From contig DEKQ01000104.1 in NCBI GenBank assembly GCA_002353975.1, positions 18,443 through 36,278 of the forward strand: a stretch of 17,836 nt of DNA, in the 5' to 3' direction. Below, piece after piece: positions 1-7,134 of this stretch. This DNA is from Prevotellaceae bacterium UBA2718. GTDB lineage: Bacteria; Bacteroidota; Bacteroidia; Bacteroidales; Bacteroidaceae. The position numbers were made by a program, and so were the translations under genes. The number at the start of each line of letters is the position of its first letter. Position 1 is the first letter of the stretch. The notes beneath the pieces were generated by a model that saw nothing but the letters and a program-made list of their open reading frames with translations, was not told where the DNA came from and made no database searches.

Positions 1-671
1 CGCAGGTCTTCATCGCGGAAGCATTTTGCTATCTGGAAGTAGCGGTCAAATCCTGCCACCATGAGCAACTGCTTCAAGGTCTGAGGTGACTGTGGAAGGG
101 CGTAGAACTGTCCTGGATTCATGCGCGATGGTACGACGAAGTCACGTGCTCCCTCTGGTGTCGAGCCGATGAGGATAGGTGTCTCCACCTCTATGAAATC
201 GCGTGAGTCGAGGAAGTTGCGTATGAGGATAGTCATCTTGTGTCTCAGCTCCAGATTTTTCCTCACGCAAGAGCGCCTGAGGTCCAGGTATCTGTACTTC
301 ATGCGTATCTCGTCACCACCGTCGGTGTTGTCTTCTATGGTGAAAGGAGGCGTGTCGCTTGGGCTGAGGATGTTCAGGCTGCTGACTATGATTTCAATGT
401 CTCCGGTAGGCAGTTTCTTGTTCTTTGAGTAGCGTTCTTCTACGGTTCCCGTTGCCTGAACAACGTATTCTCTTCCGAGTGTTGAGGCGAGCTGCTTCAG
501 CTCGTCCGATGCTTCTTCGTTGAATGCGAGCTGTGTGATGCCATAACGGTCACGCAGGTCGATGAAGGTGAGGGCTCCGAGGTTGTGAATGCCTTGCACC
601 CAGCCGGCCAAGGTGACGGTCTGGCCGACGTTGTCGATGCGGAGTTCTCCGCAGGTGTTTGTTCTGTACAT
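1..671 (-). CDS. aspS: Aspartyl-tRNA synthetase, N-terminal part (runs off the left edge)
   Basis: This class II synthetase charges tRNA-Asp with aspartate in the cytoplasm. I translated 223 complete codons from the ATG at 671. Residues about 1-100 form the OB-fold anticodon-binding domain, with WVQG near residue 24 and FIDLRDRYGITQLAF near residues 36-50. The class II catalytic core begins around residue 120 with RYLDLRR. Further along come the aspartate-site segment ALPQSPQTLKQLLM (191-204) and motif 2, FRDEDLR, cut by the window edge. The reading frame is intact. It lies 61 bp downstream of the pqqD-like gene on the same strand, so it may be read through from that operon, although no dedicated promoter is obvious in the gap. 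Identification is secure. Whether it also charges tRNA-Asn cannot be judged from this fragment. Confidence 0.96.
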   Translation of the reverse strand, partial: MYRTNTCGELRIDNVGQTVTLAGWVQGIHNLGALTFIDLRDRYGITQLAFNEEASDELKQLASTLGREYVVQATGTVEERYSKNKKLPTGDIEIIVSSLNILSPSDTPPFTIEDNTDGGDEIRMKYRYLDLRRSCVRKNLELRHKMTILIRNFLDSRDFIEVETPILIGSTPEGARDFVVPSRMNPGQFYALPQSPQTLKQLLMVAGFDRYFQIAKCFRDEDL

Positions 672-692
672 ATATGTTATTTTGGTTTTTGT

Positions 693-708
693 GTTACTTC
701 GTTACTTA
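693..708 (-). repeat. Two units of a degenerate octamer repeat (consensus RAANTAAC)
   Basis: In the pqqD-aspS spacer the minus strand reads TAAGTAAC then GAAGTAAC, two adjacent 8-nt units of the family best seen at 16801-16856. Two units alone would be weak; the call rests on the same unit recurring, in the sense orientation, in other spacers of this window. Confidence 0.4.
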
Positions 709-732
709 TTTCCTTAACCCGTTTCCTCTCCA

Positions 733-1002
733 TTAATCTATTATGACGCCCTCAGAGCGGTACTGCTTGATGAGGTTATCTACGTCCTTTATGGCCACGT
801 CGGGTGACACTTCGTATTCCTCGCAGAGTAGGTTGACGAGATCATCTGCGGTGAATGAACCTTTTTCCATGCGTTTCCACAGCAGATAAGACGACTCGTT
901 GAGGGCTATGAGTTTGGAGAAATCCACATTGTTTTCTCCCATTGGTACGAGTATGCGCTCACCGCACACTTCCTTGAGTTTGAAGCCTTGTTTTACTTGC
1001 AT
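733..1002 (-). CDS. PqqD-like small protein (possible peptide-binding RRE domain)
   Basis: The 89-residue protein has the PqqD-family layout. An N-terminal beta segment (VKQGFKLKEVCGERILVPMG) is followed by the hallmark NESSYLLWKRME (residues about 35-46), then helices with DLVNLLCEEYEVSPDVAIKDVDNLIKQ. Established knowledge: PqqD and related RRE domains bind leader peptides of ribosomally made, modified peptides and present them to modifying enzymes; free-standing copies also occur in lasso-peptide loci. Here the gene follows an S26-peptidase-like gene (53 bp gap) and an HprK-like kinase gene, and no radical-SAM or cyclase gene is visible. Family assignment is good; involvement in peptide maturation is inference. 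The start at 1002 is the only one that keeps the first beta segment. Confidence 0.8.
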   Translation of the reverse strand: MQVKQGFKLKEVCGERILVPMGENNVDFSKLIALNESSYLLWKRMEKGSFTADDLVNLLCEEYEVSPDVAIKDVDNLIKQYRSEGVIID

Positions 1003-1055
1003 TGACGTTTATTATTTTTCTTTGGTTTGCGAAATTATCTGTTGTTAATTCTGAC

Positions 1056-1511
1056 TTACCTGCACATCCTGTATATGAACAGCAAGTATCTTCTCAGTGG
1101 CTTTAGTGCTATCCACGTCTTCCAGTATATCGTGTATGCCTTATTGCCTTTCACCGGACTCAGTGTGCTGCTGCCTTTCCTGTAGAAGCCTGTTGCTATG
1201 GCTATGACATCGGAGCGTCGTATGTGTTCGGGAGTCATGTTGCCGTCTCCGCAGAGTGTTATTCCTCTGTCAGATATTTCTACTATGCGGTGCAGGGCAT
1301 ACCTCGCTTTGGAAATCTCAGCCAGTACCACATCCCCGATGTTCAGCGTCTCAGGTGCCGGCGCGAGCAGCGCCTTGTCTCTCCCGTCCTCCAGCCAAGG
1401 CCTCATGCTATATCCTCGCAGTGGCAGTGTGACCGTATGGCCCTGATTGATGAGCTCTGCAATTTCGGGTATCAGTATTTCGTTGCTTACGTGTAGAGAG
1501 CGTCTTTGCAT
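1056..1511 (-). CDS. S24/S26-family peptidase-like protein (signal peptidase I/LexA fold)
   Basis: I place the start at the ATG at 1511, giving 151 residues. The frame stays open to 1634, but that extension lies wholly inside the upstream kinase gene and has no family-like content. The catalytic-serine motif is G33-Y-S35-M-R-P, followed by GDVVLAEI (about 59-66), LHRIVEI with His74, and CGDGN (87-91). The serine context and GDxV segment match signal peptidase I/SipW-like folds. His74 sits where the general base of ER/archaeal-type signal peptidases lies, rather than the bacterial lysine, so a Ser-His dyad is likely. There is no N-terminal membrane segment, only a modestly hydrophobic basic C-terminus, so it may act in the cytoplasm or at the inner membrane face. 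It overlaps the kinase gene by 25 nt. Its substrate is unknown. Confidence 0.75.
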   Translation of the reverse strand: MQRRSLHVSNEILIPEIAELINQGHTVTLPLRGYSMRPWLEDGRDKALLAPAPETLNIGDVVLAEISKARYALHRIVEISDRGITLCGDGNMTPEHIRRSDVIAIATGFYRKGSSTLSPVKGNKAYTIYWKTWIALKPLRRYLLFIYRMCR

Positions 1512-2419
1512 ACTATTGCTGATGATGTGTTTGGTGTGCAGTGTAGTGTCATCATCTTGGTGCTTCCCACTATTGCAGAGATGGTCTGGCAGGTCCTGTC
1601 GTGTATTTCTTCGTCCCATTTCATTGACGAGCACGAGGTGATGAGTATTGAGAACGCTTTGAGAGGCGAAAGTGGGGTGGTGTAGTCACTGTCGGCACGT
1701 TCTATTTTAATGATGGCTCCTAATGGCGTCTCCACGTTACGGTAGCAGGGAGTCTTTCCGCTCCATGGTGAGCCGTATAGCATTGGCTTCCCGTCTGGCA
1801 TCATGCGTATGATAGGGTTGTCATCATTTATCAGGTCACATCCGTCGATGGCCCTAAGCCAGTTAGCCACCTGTGTGCTCTTTCCTGTGCCGGAGGGAGC
1901 TGTAAAGGCGTAGGCCTTACCCTGATACCTCACGACAGAGGCGTGTAGCAGCAGCGTGTCCTGTGATGCGGTGCTGAAGGCGTAAGCGAGCATCATTGCG
2001 TTGTTGAGCGCGAAAGACTGCCATATCTCCGTGTCTGCAAGAATGGTGCAATGACACTGAGCAAAGTCGGCAGAGCTGGTGAGCAGGGCACATTCCTTAC
2101 CCTCAATGCTATGTATCAGGAATCGGTATGCCCCGTTGTTATATCTCTCCACGCGTGTGATGCCGTTGCCCGTATCTACGTCGCGGACAAACCGTTTCGC
2201 TTCATCCTCACCGGCTACTTCTGCAGCTGTGTTGACTTTATGGCTTGCGGCCCTGTCAGTCGCAGGATTGTTGTCCAAATACAACTGCATGGTTGCCTGA
2301 GCCTCATGAGCTTCGTCATGGGTATCCACGATAAACGGCGTGAACGATGGCAGCAACTGCCGGAGCAGCTGCCCAGGAGCGTGTATTATGATGATATGTC
2401 CGCCTATGCTGTAGGTCAT
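1487..2419 (-). CDS. HPr kinase-like (HprK C-terminal fold) P-loop protein
   Basis: This 310-residue protein has a clear P-loop, APSGTGKST at 174-182. It is preceded by LLLHASVV (His159) and followed by LINDDNPII (196-204) and YGSPWSGK (215-222). That order (LHA, Walker A, DD, GSPW) is the signature of HprK-like proteins in Bacteroidetes and of those near lasso-peptide genes. In those loci, members of the family phosphorylate a precursor peptide rather than HPr (established for paeninodin-type clusters). The N-terminal 150 residues are poorly conserved and lack the HprK N-domain. The ATG at 2419 overlaps the upstream gene's stop (ATGA), suggesting translational coupling; downstream it overlaps the S26-like gene by 25 nt. 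The target is unknown; a peptide or the neighbouring proteins are possible. Confidence 0.75.
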   Translation of the reverse strand: MTYSIGGHIIIIHAPGQLLRQLLPSFTPFIVDTHDEAHEAQATMQLYLDNNPATDRAASHKVNTAAEVAGEDEAKRFVRDVDTGNGITRVERYNNGAYRFLIHSIEGKECALLTSSADFAQCHCTILADTEIWQSFALNNAMMLAYAFSTASQDTLLLHASVVRYQGKAYAFTAPSGTGKSTQVANWLRAIDGCDLINDDNPIIRMMPDGKPMLYGSPWSGKTPCYRNVETPLGAIIKIERADSDYTTPLSPLKAFSILITSCSSMKWDEEIHDRTCQTISAIVGSTKMMTLHCTPNTSSAIVCKDALYT

Positions 2420-2805
2420 TTGGGTTCCACAATGGGTTGAAATTGGAACTTCAGCTGGTCAATGGTGTTGATCAGTATTCCTTTCTTCTCGTATTGCTTC
2501 TTCAGTTTTGTGTAGTCAGTGTAGATTTGTTTGTATGTCGGCTTATACACCGTGGCACAAACATAGTCGTTCACTCCGATGCTCTCCATGTATTTCTTCA
2601 TTTGAGAGGCATACTCGTTACGAGATGCGAGGAATAGAGTCTTCTTATTTATTGTCACGTTCTCCAACATTCTAATGTCAGTCATGTAGATTACTGAGTC
2701 AGTTGGAGAGAATGCTATGCCATAGATGTACGCGTTCTCCGCTTTGGCTGCAACGGAGAGCAGCATCATCAGGGCCAGTATGATTGTCTGTCTTAAGTGT
2801 AGCAT
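2416..2805 (-). CDS. Small secreted protein of unknown function
   Basis: I do not recognise this 129-residue protein. It starts with a classical Sec signal peptide: Arg5, a hydrophobic core TIILALMMLLSVA, and an AKA cleavage site near residue 22. There is no lipobox cysteine, so the mature product of about 107 residues should be periplasmic or secreted. The mature part begins ENAYIYGIAFSPTDSVIYMTD, is rich in Tyr and Lys, and has an amphipathic helix-like stretch YTKLKKQYEKKG at about 98-109. It contains a single Cys (residue 83). The gene follows the sigma-factor gene by 32 bp and overlaps the HprK-like gene by 4 nt, so it is probably part of that cassette. It could be a substrate or partner of the kinase/peptidase set, but nothing in the sequence proves this. 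Confidence 0.75.
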   Translation of the reverse strand: MLHLRQTIILALMMLLSVAAKAENAYIYGIAFSPTDSVIYMTDIRMLENVTINKKTLFLASRNEYASQMKKYMESIGVNDYVCATVYKPTYKQIYTDYTKLKKQYEKKGILINTIDQLKFQFQPIVEPK

Positions 2806-2837
2806 TTTCTTAGTGTTATGTTTAATCGTGTATGTTT

Positions 2838-3350
2838 TTATATAAATACGTTGTGGTTCAGTATGCGTCTCATCTTCCTCTCAGCCGTCTTGCGTATCTG
2901 CCTGACTCTTGAACGGGTCACTTGCATCTCTTGTGCTATCTCAGCCATTGTCATGCGGTCATCGATGTCTATTCCGTAATAGGATGTGATGACATACTGC
3001 TCTCTTTCGTTGAGAAAACCCAGAGCGGGGAAGACTGACGCCTCAAAGTCACCCCGTTCTGCTGCGTCGTCTGTGTGTGGCTTGCCTGCCTTCAGTTTTT
3101 CTGGCAGCGCCTCAGTCGTTATCACCTCTTCGGGCAGCAGTCGCTCCATAGCCTTTCGAACGTCACGCACGGCATAGTTGACGAACCGCACACCACGCTC
3201 AGGGTCCCATTTGCGTGCCGCATGCAGCATGGCAAGCGTGCCTTCGCTGACGAGGTCATCCAGGTCCACCTGACGGTGCTTGTTATGATATTCCTCGGCA
3301 AGGCTTACGATGAAGCCCATATTGTCCATTACAAGTTGATCGTAGTTCAT
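2838..3350 (-). CDS. Short sigma-70-family RNA polymerase sigma factor (regions 2 and 4 only)
   Basis: At 170 residues it is far shorter than RpoD. Region 2 spans about 6-70 with DDLVSEGTLAMLHAARKWDP and ERGVRFVNYAVRDVRKAM. Region 4 spans about 107-165: LNEREQYVITSYYGID, then the helix-turn-helix TMAEIAQEMQVTRSRVRQIRKTAERKMRR. Regions 1 and 3 are absent; a charged linker (about 72-104) joins the two. The ATWWIRQA segment of group 1 sigma factors, whose aromatic residues open the -10 element, is replaced by AVRDVRKA, so promoter preference should differ. A purine-rich AGGAGG lies about 14 nt upstream of the ATG. It sits between the phospholipase D-like gene (66 bp upstream) and the secreted-protein gene (32 bp downstream). 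No anti-sigma gene is adjacent. Confidence 0.88.
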   Translation of the reverse strand: MNYDQLVMDNMGFIVSLAEEYHNKHRQVDLDDLVSEGTLAMLHAARKWDPERGVRFVNYAVRDVRKAMERLLPEEVITTEALPEKLKAGKPHTDDAAERGDFEASVFPALGFLNEREQYVITSYYGIDIDDRMTMAEIAQEMQVTRSRVRQIRKTAERKMRRILNHNVFI

Positions 3351-3402
3351 ATCTCTTTATGCCCCCTCCTGTGTCCCCTCGGGGGATGGGAAAATTGTTT
3401 AT

Positions 3403-3418
3403 GTTAGTTCGTTACGTT
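3403..3418 (-). repeat. Two units of the degenerate octamer repeat, touching a stop codon
   Basis: On the minus strand the units read AACGTAAC and GAACTAAC. They begin at the TAA stop of the phospholipase D-like gene (3417-3419), so part of the stop codon is supplied by the repeat. They belong to the family described at 16801-16856. Confidence 0.4.
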
Positions 3419-4685
3419 ACATCCATGTGCTGAGCAGTTGCGAGAGCCAGCCAACGGTCTTTTGTCCGCATGTGCGCCACTGGTCCCATACCTCTGGTGT
3501 CAGGATGAAAGACTTCTTCTTGTCGGCCTCGAAGAGTCGCGTCAGTTCCATCGTGGTGTTGCGGTCCAGTATGACGGCATTCTCCTCATAGTCCCAGTTC
3601 AGGGAGCGTGAGTCGAGGTTGCAGCTGCCTACGGTACATGTCTTGCCGTCAACCATGATGATTTTCGTGTGGTGAAATCCTCCTTGGTATATATAGACCT
3701 TTGCTCCGCGTTTCATCATCTTGTGGAGATTATAGAACGAGGCGTCTGGCATCATGGGGATATCGCTCTTCTCTGATATCATGAACTCCACCTTCACGCC
3801 GCGTTTCAGCGCCCTCTTCATAGCAGCTTTCACAGAATGTGTCAGCGAAACGTATGGATTTATCAGTTTGATGCTGTCCTTTGCGTTGTCAAAGCACGCT
3901 ATGTAGAACTGCCTCATGATTTTGTTCGTCTCATTCGGCTCGCGGTTTATGATTCCCACCATTTTGTGTCCCGCTGTGGCAGTAGTGTCTTTCTTCAGCC
4001 CCTTGAAATCTGTTCGTGGGGGATAGGATGGATAGTATTGTATGCCGCTTACGTTCTGCTTTGCCGTCTTGTTCCACATGCGCAGGAAGATGCGCTGCAG
4101 AGTGCTGACCTCGTCGCCCTCTATCCTGCAATGCATGTCGTGCCATGAGCCCACCCTCTCTGTACCGTGTATGTAGTAGTCTGCTACATTCATTCCTCCT
4201 GTGTAGGCTATCTGTCCGTCAATGACCACAATCTTGCGGTGGTCACGGTGAAACACGTGGTTTATCCAGGGGAATGTGGTGCGGTCATAGATGTGTATCT
4301 CCACTCCGCTGTTTCTTATGGCGCTGAGATGTTCCTTCTTCAGCGGCCTGTTGTTTGACATATTGCCAAAGGCATCAAAGATGACACGCACCTCCACGCC
4401 CTGACGTGCTTTCTCGCCAAGCAGGTCAAAGAGTGCGTTACCTATGGAGTCGTTGCGGAAGTTGAAGTACTCCATGTGTATGCTGCTCGTAGCTTGTCTC
4501 AGCGCAGCAAACATATCATCAAATTTCTCCTGCCCGCATGTCAGCAATGTCACGCTGTTGTTTTTAGAGAATGTGATGCCATTTTCTTCTAATGTGCGTG
4601 CTATCAGAGTATCGGAACTCTCGCTCCATGCTGCTACGGACAGCGCAGAGAGTAACAATGAGATTATGATGGTTCTTCTTGGCAT
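3417..4685 (-). CDS. Exported phospholipase D / cardiolipin synthase-like protein
   Basis: This 422-residue protein has two HKD motifs: H149-x-K151-(x4)-D156 in HRKIVVIDG, followed by TGGMN, and H339-x-K341-(x4)-D346 in HTKIIMVDG, followed by SCNLDSRSLNWDYE. That pairing defines the PLD superfamily, and the arrangement is closest to cardiolipin synthases (phosphatidyl transfer between phosphatidylglycerol molecules). Unlike ClsA it lacks two N-terminal membrane helices. Instead the ATG at 4685 gives a signal peptide (RR, then TIIISLLLSALSVAAW) suggesting export. An in-frame GTG at 4730 would add 15 polar residues and overlap the upstream gene; I prefer the ATG because the signal peptide then sits at the N-terminus. 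It follows the MscS gene by 25 bp. Cardiolipin synthesis versus phospholipid hydrolysis cannot be separated here. Confidence 0.87.
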   Translation of the reverse strand: MPRRTIIISLLLSALSVAAWSESSDTLIARTLEENGITFSKNNSVTLLTCGQEKFDDMFAALRQATSSIHMEYFNFRNDSIGNALFDLLGEKARQGVEVRVIFDAFGNMSNNRPLKKEHLSAIRNSGVEIHIYDRTTFPWINHVFHRDHRKIVVIDGQIAYTGGMNVADYYIHGTERVGSWHDMHCRIEGDEVSTLQRIFLRMWNKTAKQNVSGIQYYPSYPPRTDFKGLKKDTTATAGHKMVGIINREPNETNKIMRQFYIACFDNAKDSIKLINPYVSLTHSVKAAMKRALKRGVKVEFMISEKSDIPMMPDASFYNLHKMMKRGAKVYIYQGGFHHTKIIMVDGKTCTVGSCNLDSRSLNWDYEENAVILDRNTTMELTRLFEADKKKSFILTPEVWDQWRTCGQKTVGWLSQLLSTWM

Positions 4686-4710
4686 ATTTTTCGTTTGTGA
4701 TGCATTATTG

Positions 4711-7134
4711 TCAATGCATATTCTTGTCACTCTCTCTCATTTCTCTTAAATCCTCTTCCTCGCGGGGGGCAGGGGAGGAATTATCCCTCCTGATGTGCAG
4801 GTCAAGTTGTGGGAATGCTATCTCGATGTTGTGTTCATTCAGGGCCTCATAGATAGCTTCCAGTATCACACCATCGTCAGAGAACTGTGTGAACACGTTG
4901 ACCCACACAACGACCTTCAGTATCAGGGCTGAGTCGGCAAACTCCTTCAGCACCACTTTCACTCCTCGGCTCTTGTTGATGTTTGGCAGTCCGCTTACAG
5001 CATCTATGATGACCTGTCGTGCCTGCTTGATATTTGTGCCATACGCCACGCCTACATCCAGGATATGGCACTCATATCCGTGGTTGCGCGTCATGTTCTT
5101 GTAGTTCTTCGTGAAGAGCTGTGAGTTGGTGAATGCTATGACCGAGCCATCTATGGTGTCTATCATCGTTGATGTGTAAGAGATGCTTGAGACGGTACCT
5201 CTGACGCCGTCACACACTATGAGGTCACCAATCTTGATGCGTCCCGTCATGAGTGAGATGCCATAGTAGATATTCTCCAGTATGTCCTTAGATGCAAAGC
5301 CGATACCAGTGGAGAGTCCTCCGGAGATAACTACGAGCCATGTGCTTGAGATGTCGAAGATGGCAAGTGAGATGAGGAACCAGATACCCCAGATGAGAAT
5401 CTGCAGTATGTTCTTCACCATCATAAACCGCTGTGCTGCGTTCGTAGGATCATTCTGCTCCAGGAAATGTTTTGCAAATGCCTTAGCCGTCTTGTTCAGA
5501 TAGTTGAAGACGCAGTATAGCGTTGCCACCTGTGCTATGGAGAAGATGCTGGCCTTGAAGTTAGGCAATTCAAGGAAGTTGAATTTGAAGAGAGCCAGCG
5601 TGATGTCGCTGAGGTTAAACACGTCTGCGGCCCAATAGATGCTGAATACTATGGAGGCTATGGCGGCAACAGGCAGCACAATCAGGTATATGGCGCTTTG
5701 CAGCCAGGTCTGTGTGATGGGCAGTTCGTCGTGTTTCTTCTTCTTAGCATATTCCTTGTACCAGTCTCTCAGGCATGTGATGGTGAGTATGCAGGTGAGC
5801 TGCATGATCCACCAGATGAGTATCTGCACCGACAGGAGAGTGTATCCTATAGCAGAGCAAACGAGTGACACGATGAAGATAAGCTGTGAGAAACCGGCAT
5901 ATCCCTTGTCGCTGCGTGCCACGTTGTCACCAACGCCCCTCATGACGTGCCATTGCCAGATGCTGCATATCAACAGTATCGGCGGGAAGATAAGATTTAC
6001 CAGCGCATTAGGAATCAGCACCACGCGGAAGCTGATGACAATAAATCCATTCACCAACAGCGGCATATAGAGCGACAGGGTCCTGATGGACTGTTCTGCC
6101 TTTGCCCGGAGCATGATGGACAGTATTATGACGCTGAGAAGCCACGCAAACTGCACGAGCAGCGACGAGGCCATAATGAGGAAGTTCTGTGTGGAGAGTG
6201 CCTGCACTATGCCAAGCAGAATGGCAAAGGTGATGGATGTTGATGCCAATATAATCATGGTGCGCTTTGCCATGAAGGACTCTGCGAACGATGAGAAGGC
6301 ACCTTTCCTTATGAGCCTTGTGGCGAGCCATCTCACAAGCAACTGGTTGAGGATGATGGAGATGAATCCGTAGAATATGATGACCATGAAGACACCGACA
6401 ATCCATCTGCTGTCCCATTGTGAGCGCACGTTGTCATAGTAGGTGTACTTCTTGTCTATAGTCTCCTTCGTCTCTGTCAGGTATGAGCGCAGACGTGAGA
6501 GGATGACGAGATAGTTGTTGCTGCCGTTGGTGAAGATGCTGCTCTGTATGTCGGAGTATTTCTTATTGGCGTAGTCGTTAAGGTACTGCAACCTGTTCTC
6601 CGTCATCTTATAGTAAGTGATGTACTCGTTCAGCTGGTCCCTGTCTTCCACGAGCATACGCCTTGTGTTGACCGCCAGCGCGAGGCACACGTTCCTGTCC
6701 GTCTTGCCTTTCTCGTTGAGAATCATCACGGGCAGCGACTTGAGGCTGTTGATCAGACTGTCCATACGCTCCACCTCATTGTCGCTCTTTTCAACGAAGG
6801 AACGGAACGGTATGAGGTGTGCCTTGAACTCGCGATACTGCTCTATTGCCTCATGGCAGGCGTATGTGAGGTCAAAGACATATCCATCGTTCTGCGAATA
6901 GAGCATCAGGGCGTTCTGGTTGCTGCGCTGCATGGTCTGCATCAGCTGTCTGAAGACGCGCTGGCTCGTCTGCTTCATTATTGTCTGCCGGGCGCTGTAG
7001 TCATTGTGATATACAGTCAGCTCATTGCGCAGTATCGCTAACGTATTGGCAAGACTGTCTTCCTTCATCACCGCATGAGAGGGAATGGTGAAAAGCAAGA
7101 GCAGCAAGAGTGTTATGTGTTGTCTGAGGGTCAT
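4711..7134 (-). CDS. Large MscS-family mechanosensitive channel
   Basis: The 807-residue protein begins with a signal peptide (hydrophobic ITLLLLLLFTI, cleavage near A21). A helical, coiled-coil-prone periplasmic domain follows to about residue 243, then roughly ten membrane segments (about 245-600). The MscS core covers the pore-lining helix at 597-626 (WLVVISGGLSTGIGFASKDI), the beta domain (GRIKIGDLI, GVRGTVSSISYTSTMI; about 631-690), and the C-terminal alpha/beta domain ending in FPQLDLHI (774-781). A charged tail completes it. This is the MscK/YbdG-like extended architecture, releasing solutes when membrane tension rises. The ATG overlaps the exporter's stop codon (ATGA), so the two are probably translationally coupled. 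Pairing with lipid synthesis and export genes fits an envelope-stress role, which is inference. Confidence 0.93.
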   Translation of the reverse strand: MTLRQHITLLLLLLFTIPSHAVMKEDSLANTLAILRNELTVYHNDYSARQTIMKQTSQRVFRQLMQTMQRSNQNALMLYSQNDGYVFDLTYACHEAIEQYREFKAHLIPFRSFVEKSDNEVERMDSLINSLKSLPVMILNEKGKTDRNVCLALAVNTRRMLVEDRDQLNEYITYYKMTENRLQYLNDYANKKYSDIQSSIFTNGSNNYLVILSRLRSYLTETKETIDKKYTYYDNVRSQWDSRWIVGVFMVIIFYGFISIILNQLLVRWLATRLIRKGAFSSFAESFMAKRTMIILASTSITFAILLGIVQALSTQNFLIMASSLLVQFAWLLSVIILSIMLRAKAEQSIRTLSLYMPLLVNGFIVISFRVVLIPNALVNLIFPPILLICSIWQWHVMRGVGDNVARSDKGYAGFSQLIFIVSLVCSAIGYTLLSVQILIWWIMQLTCILTITCLRDWYKEYAKKKKHDELPITQTWLQSAIYLIVLPVAAIASIVFSIYWAADVFNLSDITLALFKFNFLELPNFKASIFSIAQVATLYCVFNYLNKTAKAFAKHFLEQNDPTNAAQRFMMVKNILQILIWGIWFLISLAIFDISSTWLVVISGGLSTGIGFASKDILENIYYGISLMTGRIKIGDLIVCDGVRGTVSSISYTSTMIDTIDGSVIAFTNSQLFTKNYKNMTRNHGYECHILDVGVAYGTNIKQARQVIIDAVSGLPNINKSRGVKVVLKEFADSALILKVVVWVNVFTQFSDDGVILEAIYEALNEHNIEIAFPQLDLHIRRDNSSPAPREEEDLREMRESDKNMH

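Noticed and set aside
1512..1634. N-terminal extension of the S26-like gene to a start at 1634
   Set aside because: It lies entirely inside the HprK-like gene, lacks any family feature, and the ATG at 1511 gives the expected domain start with a 25-nt overlap.
733..2805. Lasso-peptide biosynthetic locus
   Set aside because: PqqD-like and HprK-like genes are present, but the B2 protease, the asparagine-synthetase-like cyclase and a precursor are all missing.
3361..3400. Rho-independent terminator at the CCCC/GGGG palindrome upstream of the sigma-factor gene
   Set aside because: The stem is only about 4-5 bp with a tiny loop and no U-tract on either strand.
4686..4730. GTG start for the phospholipase D-like gene
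   Set aside because: It adds a polar stretch before a clear signal peptide and overlaps the upstream gene; the ATG at 4685 fits better.
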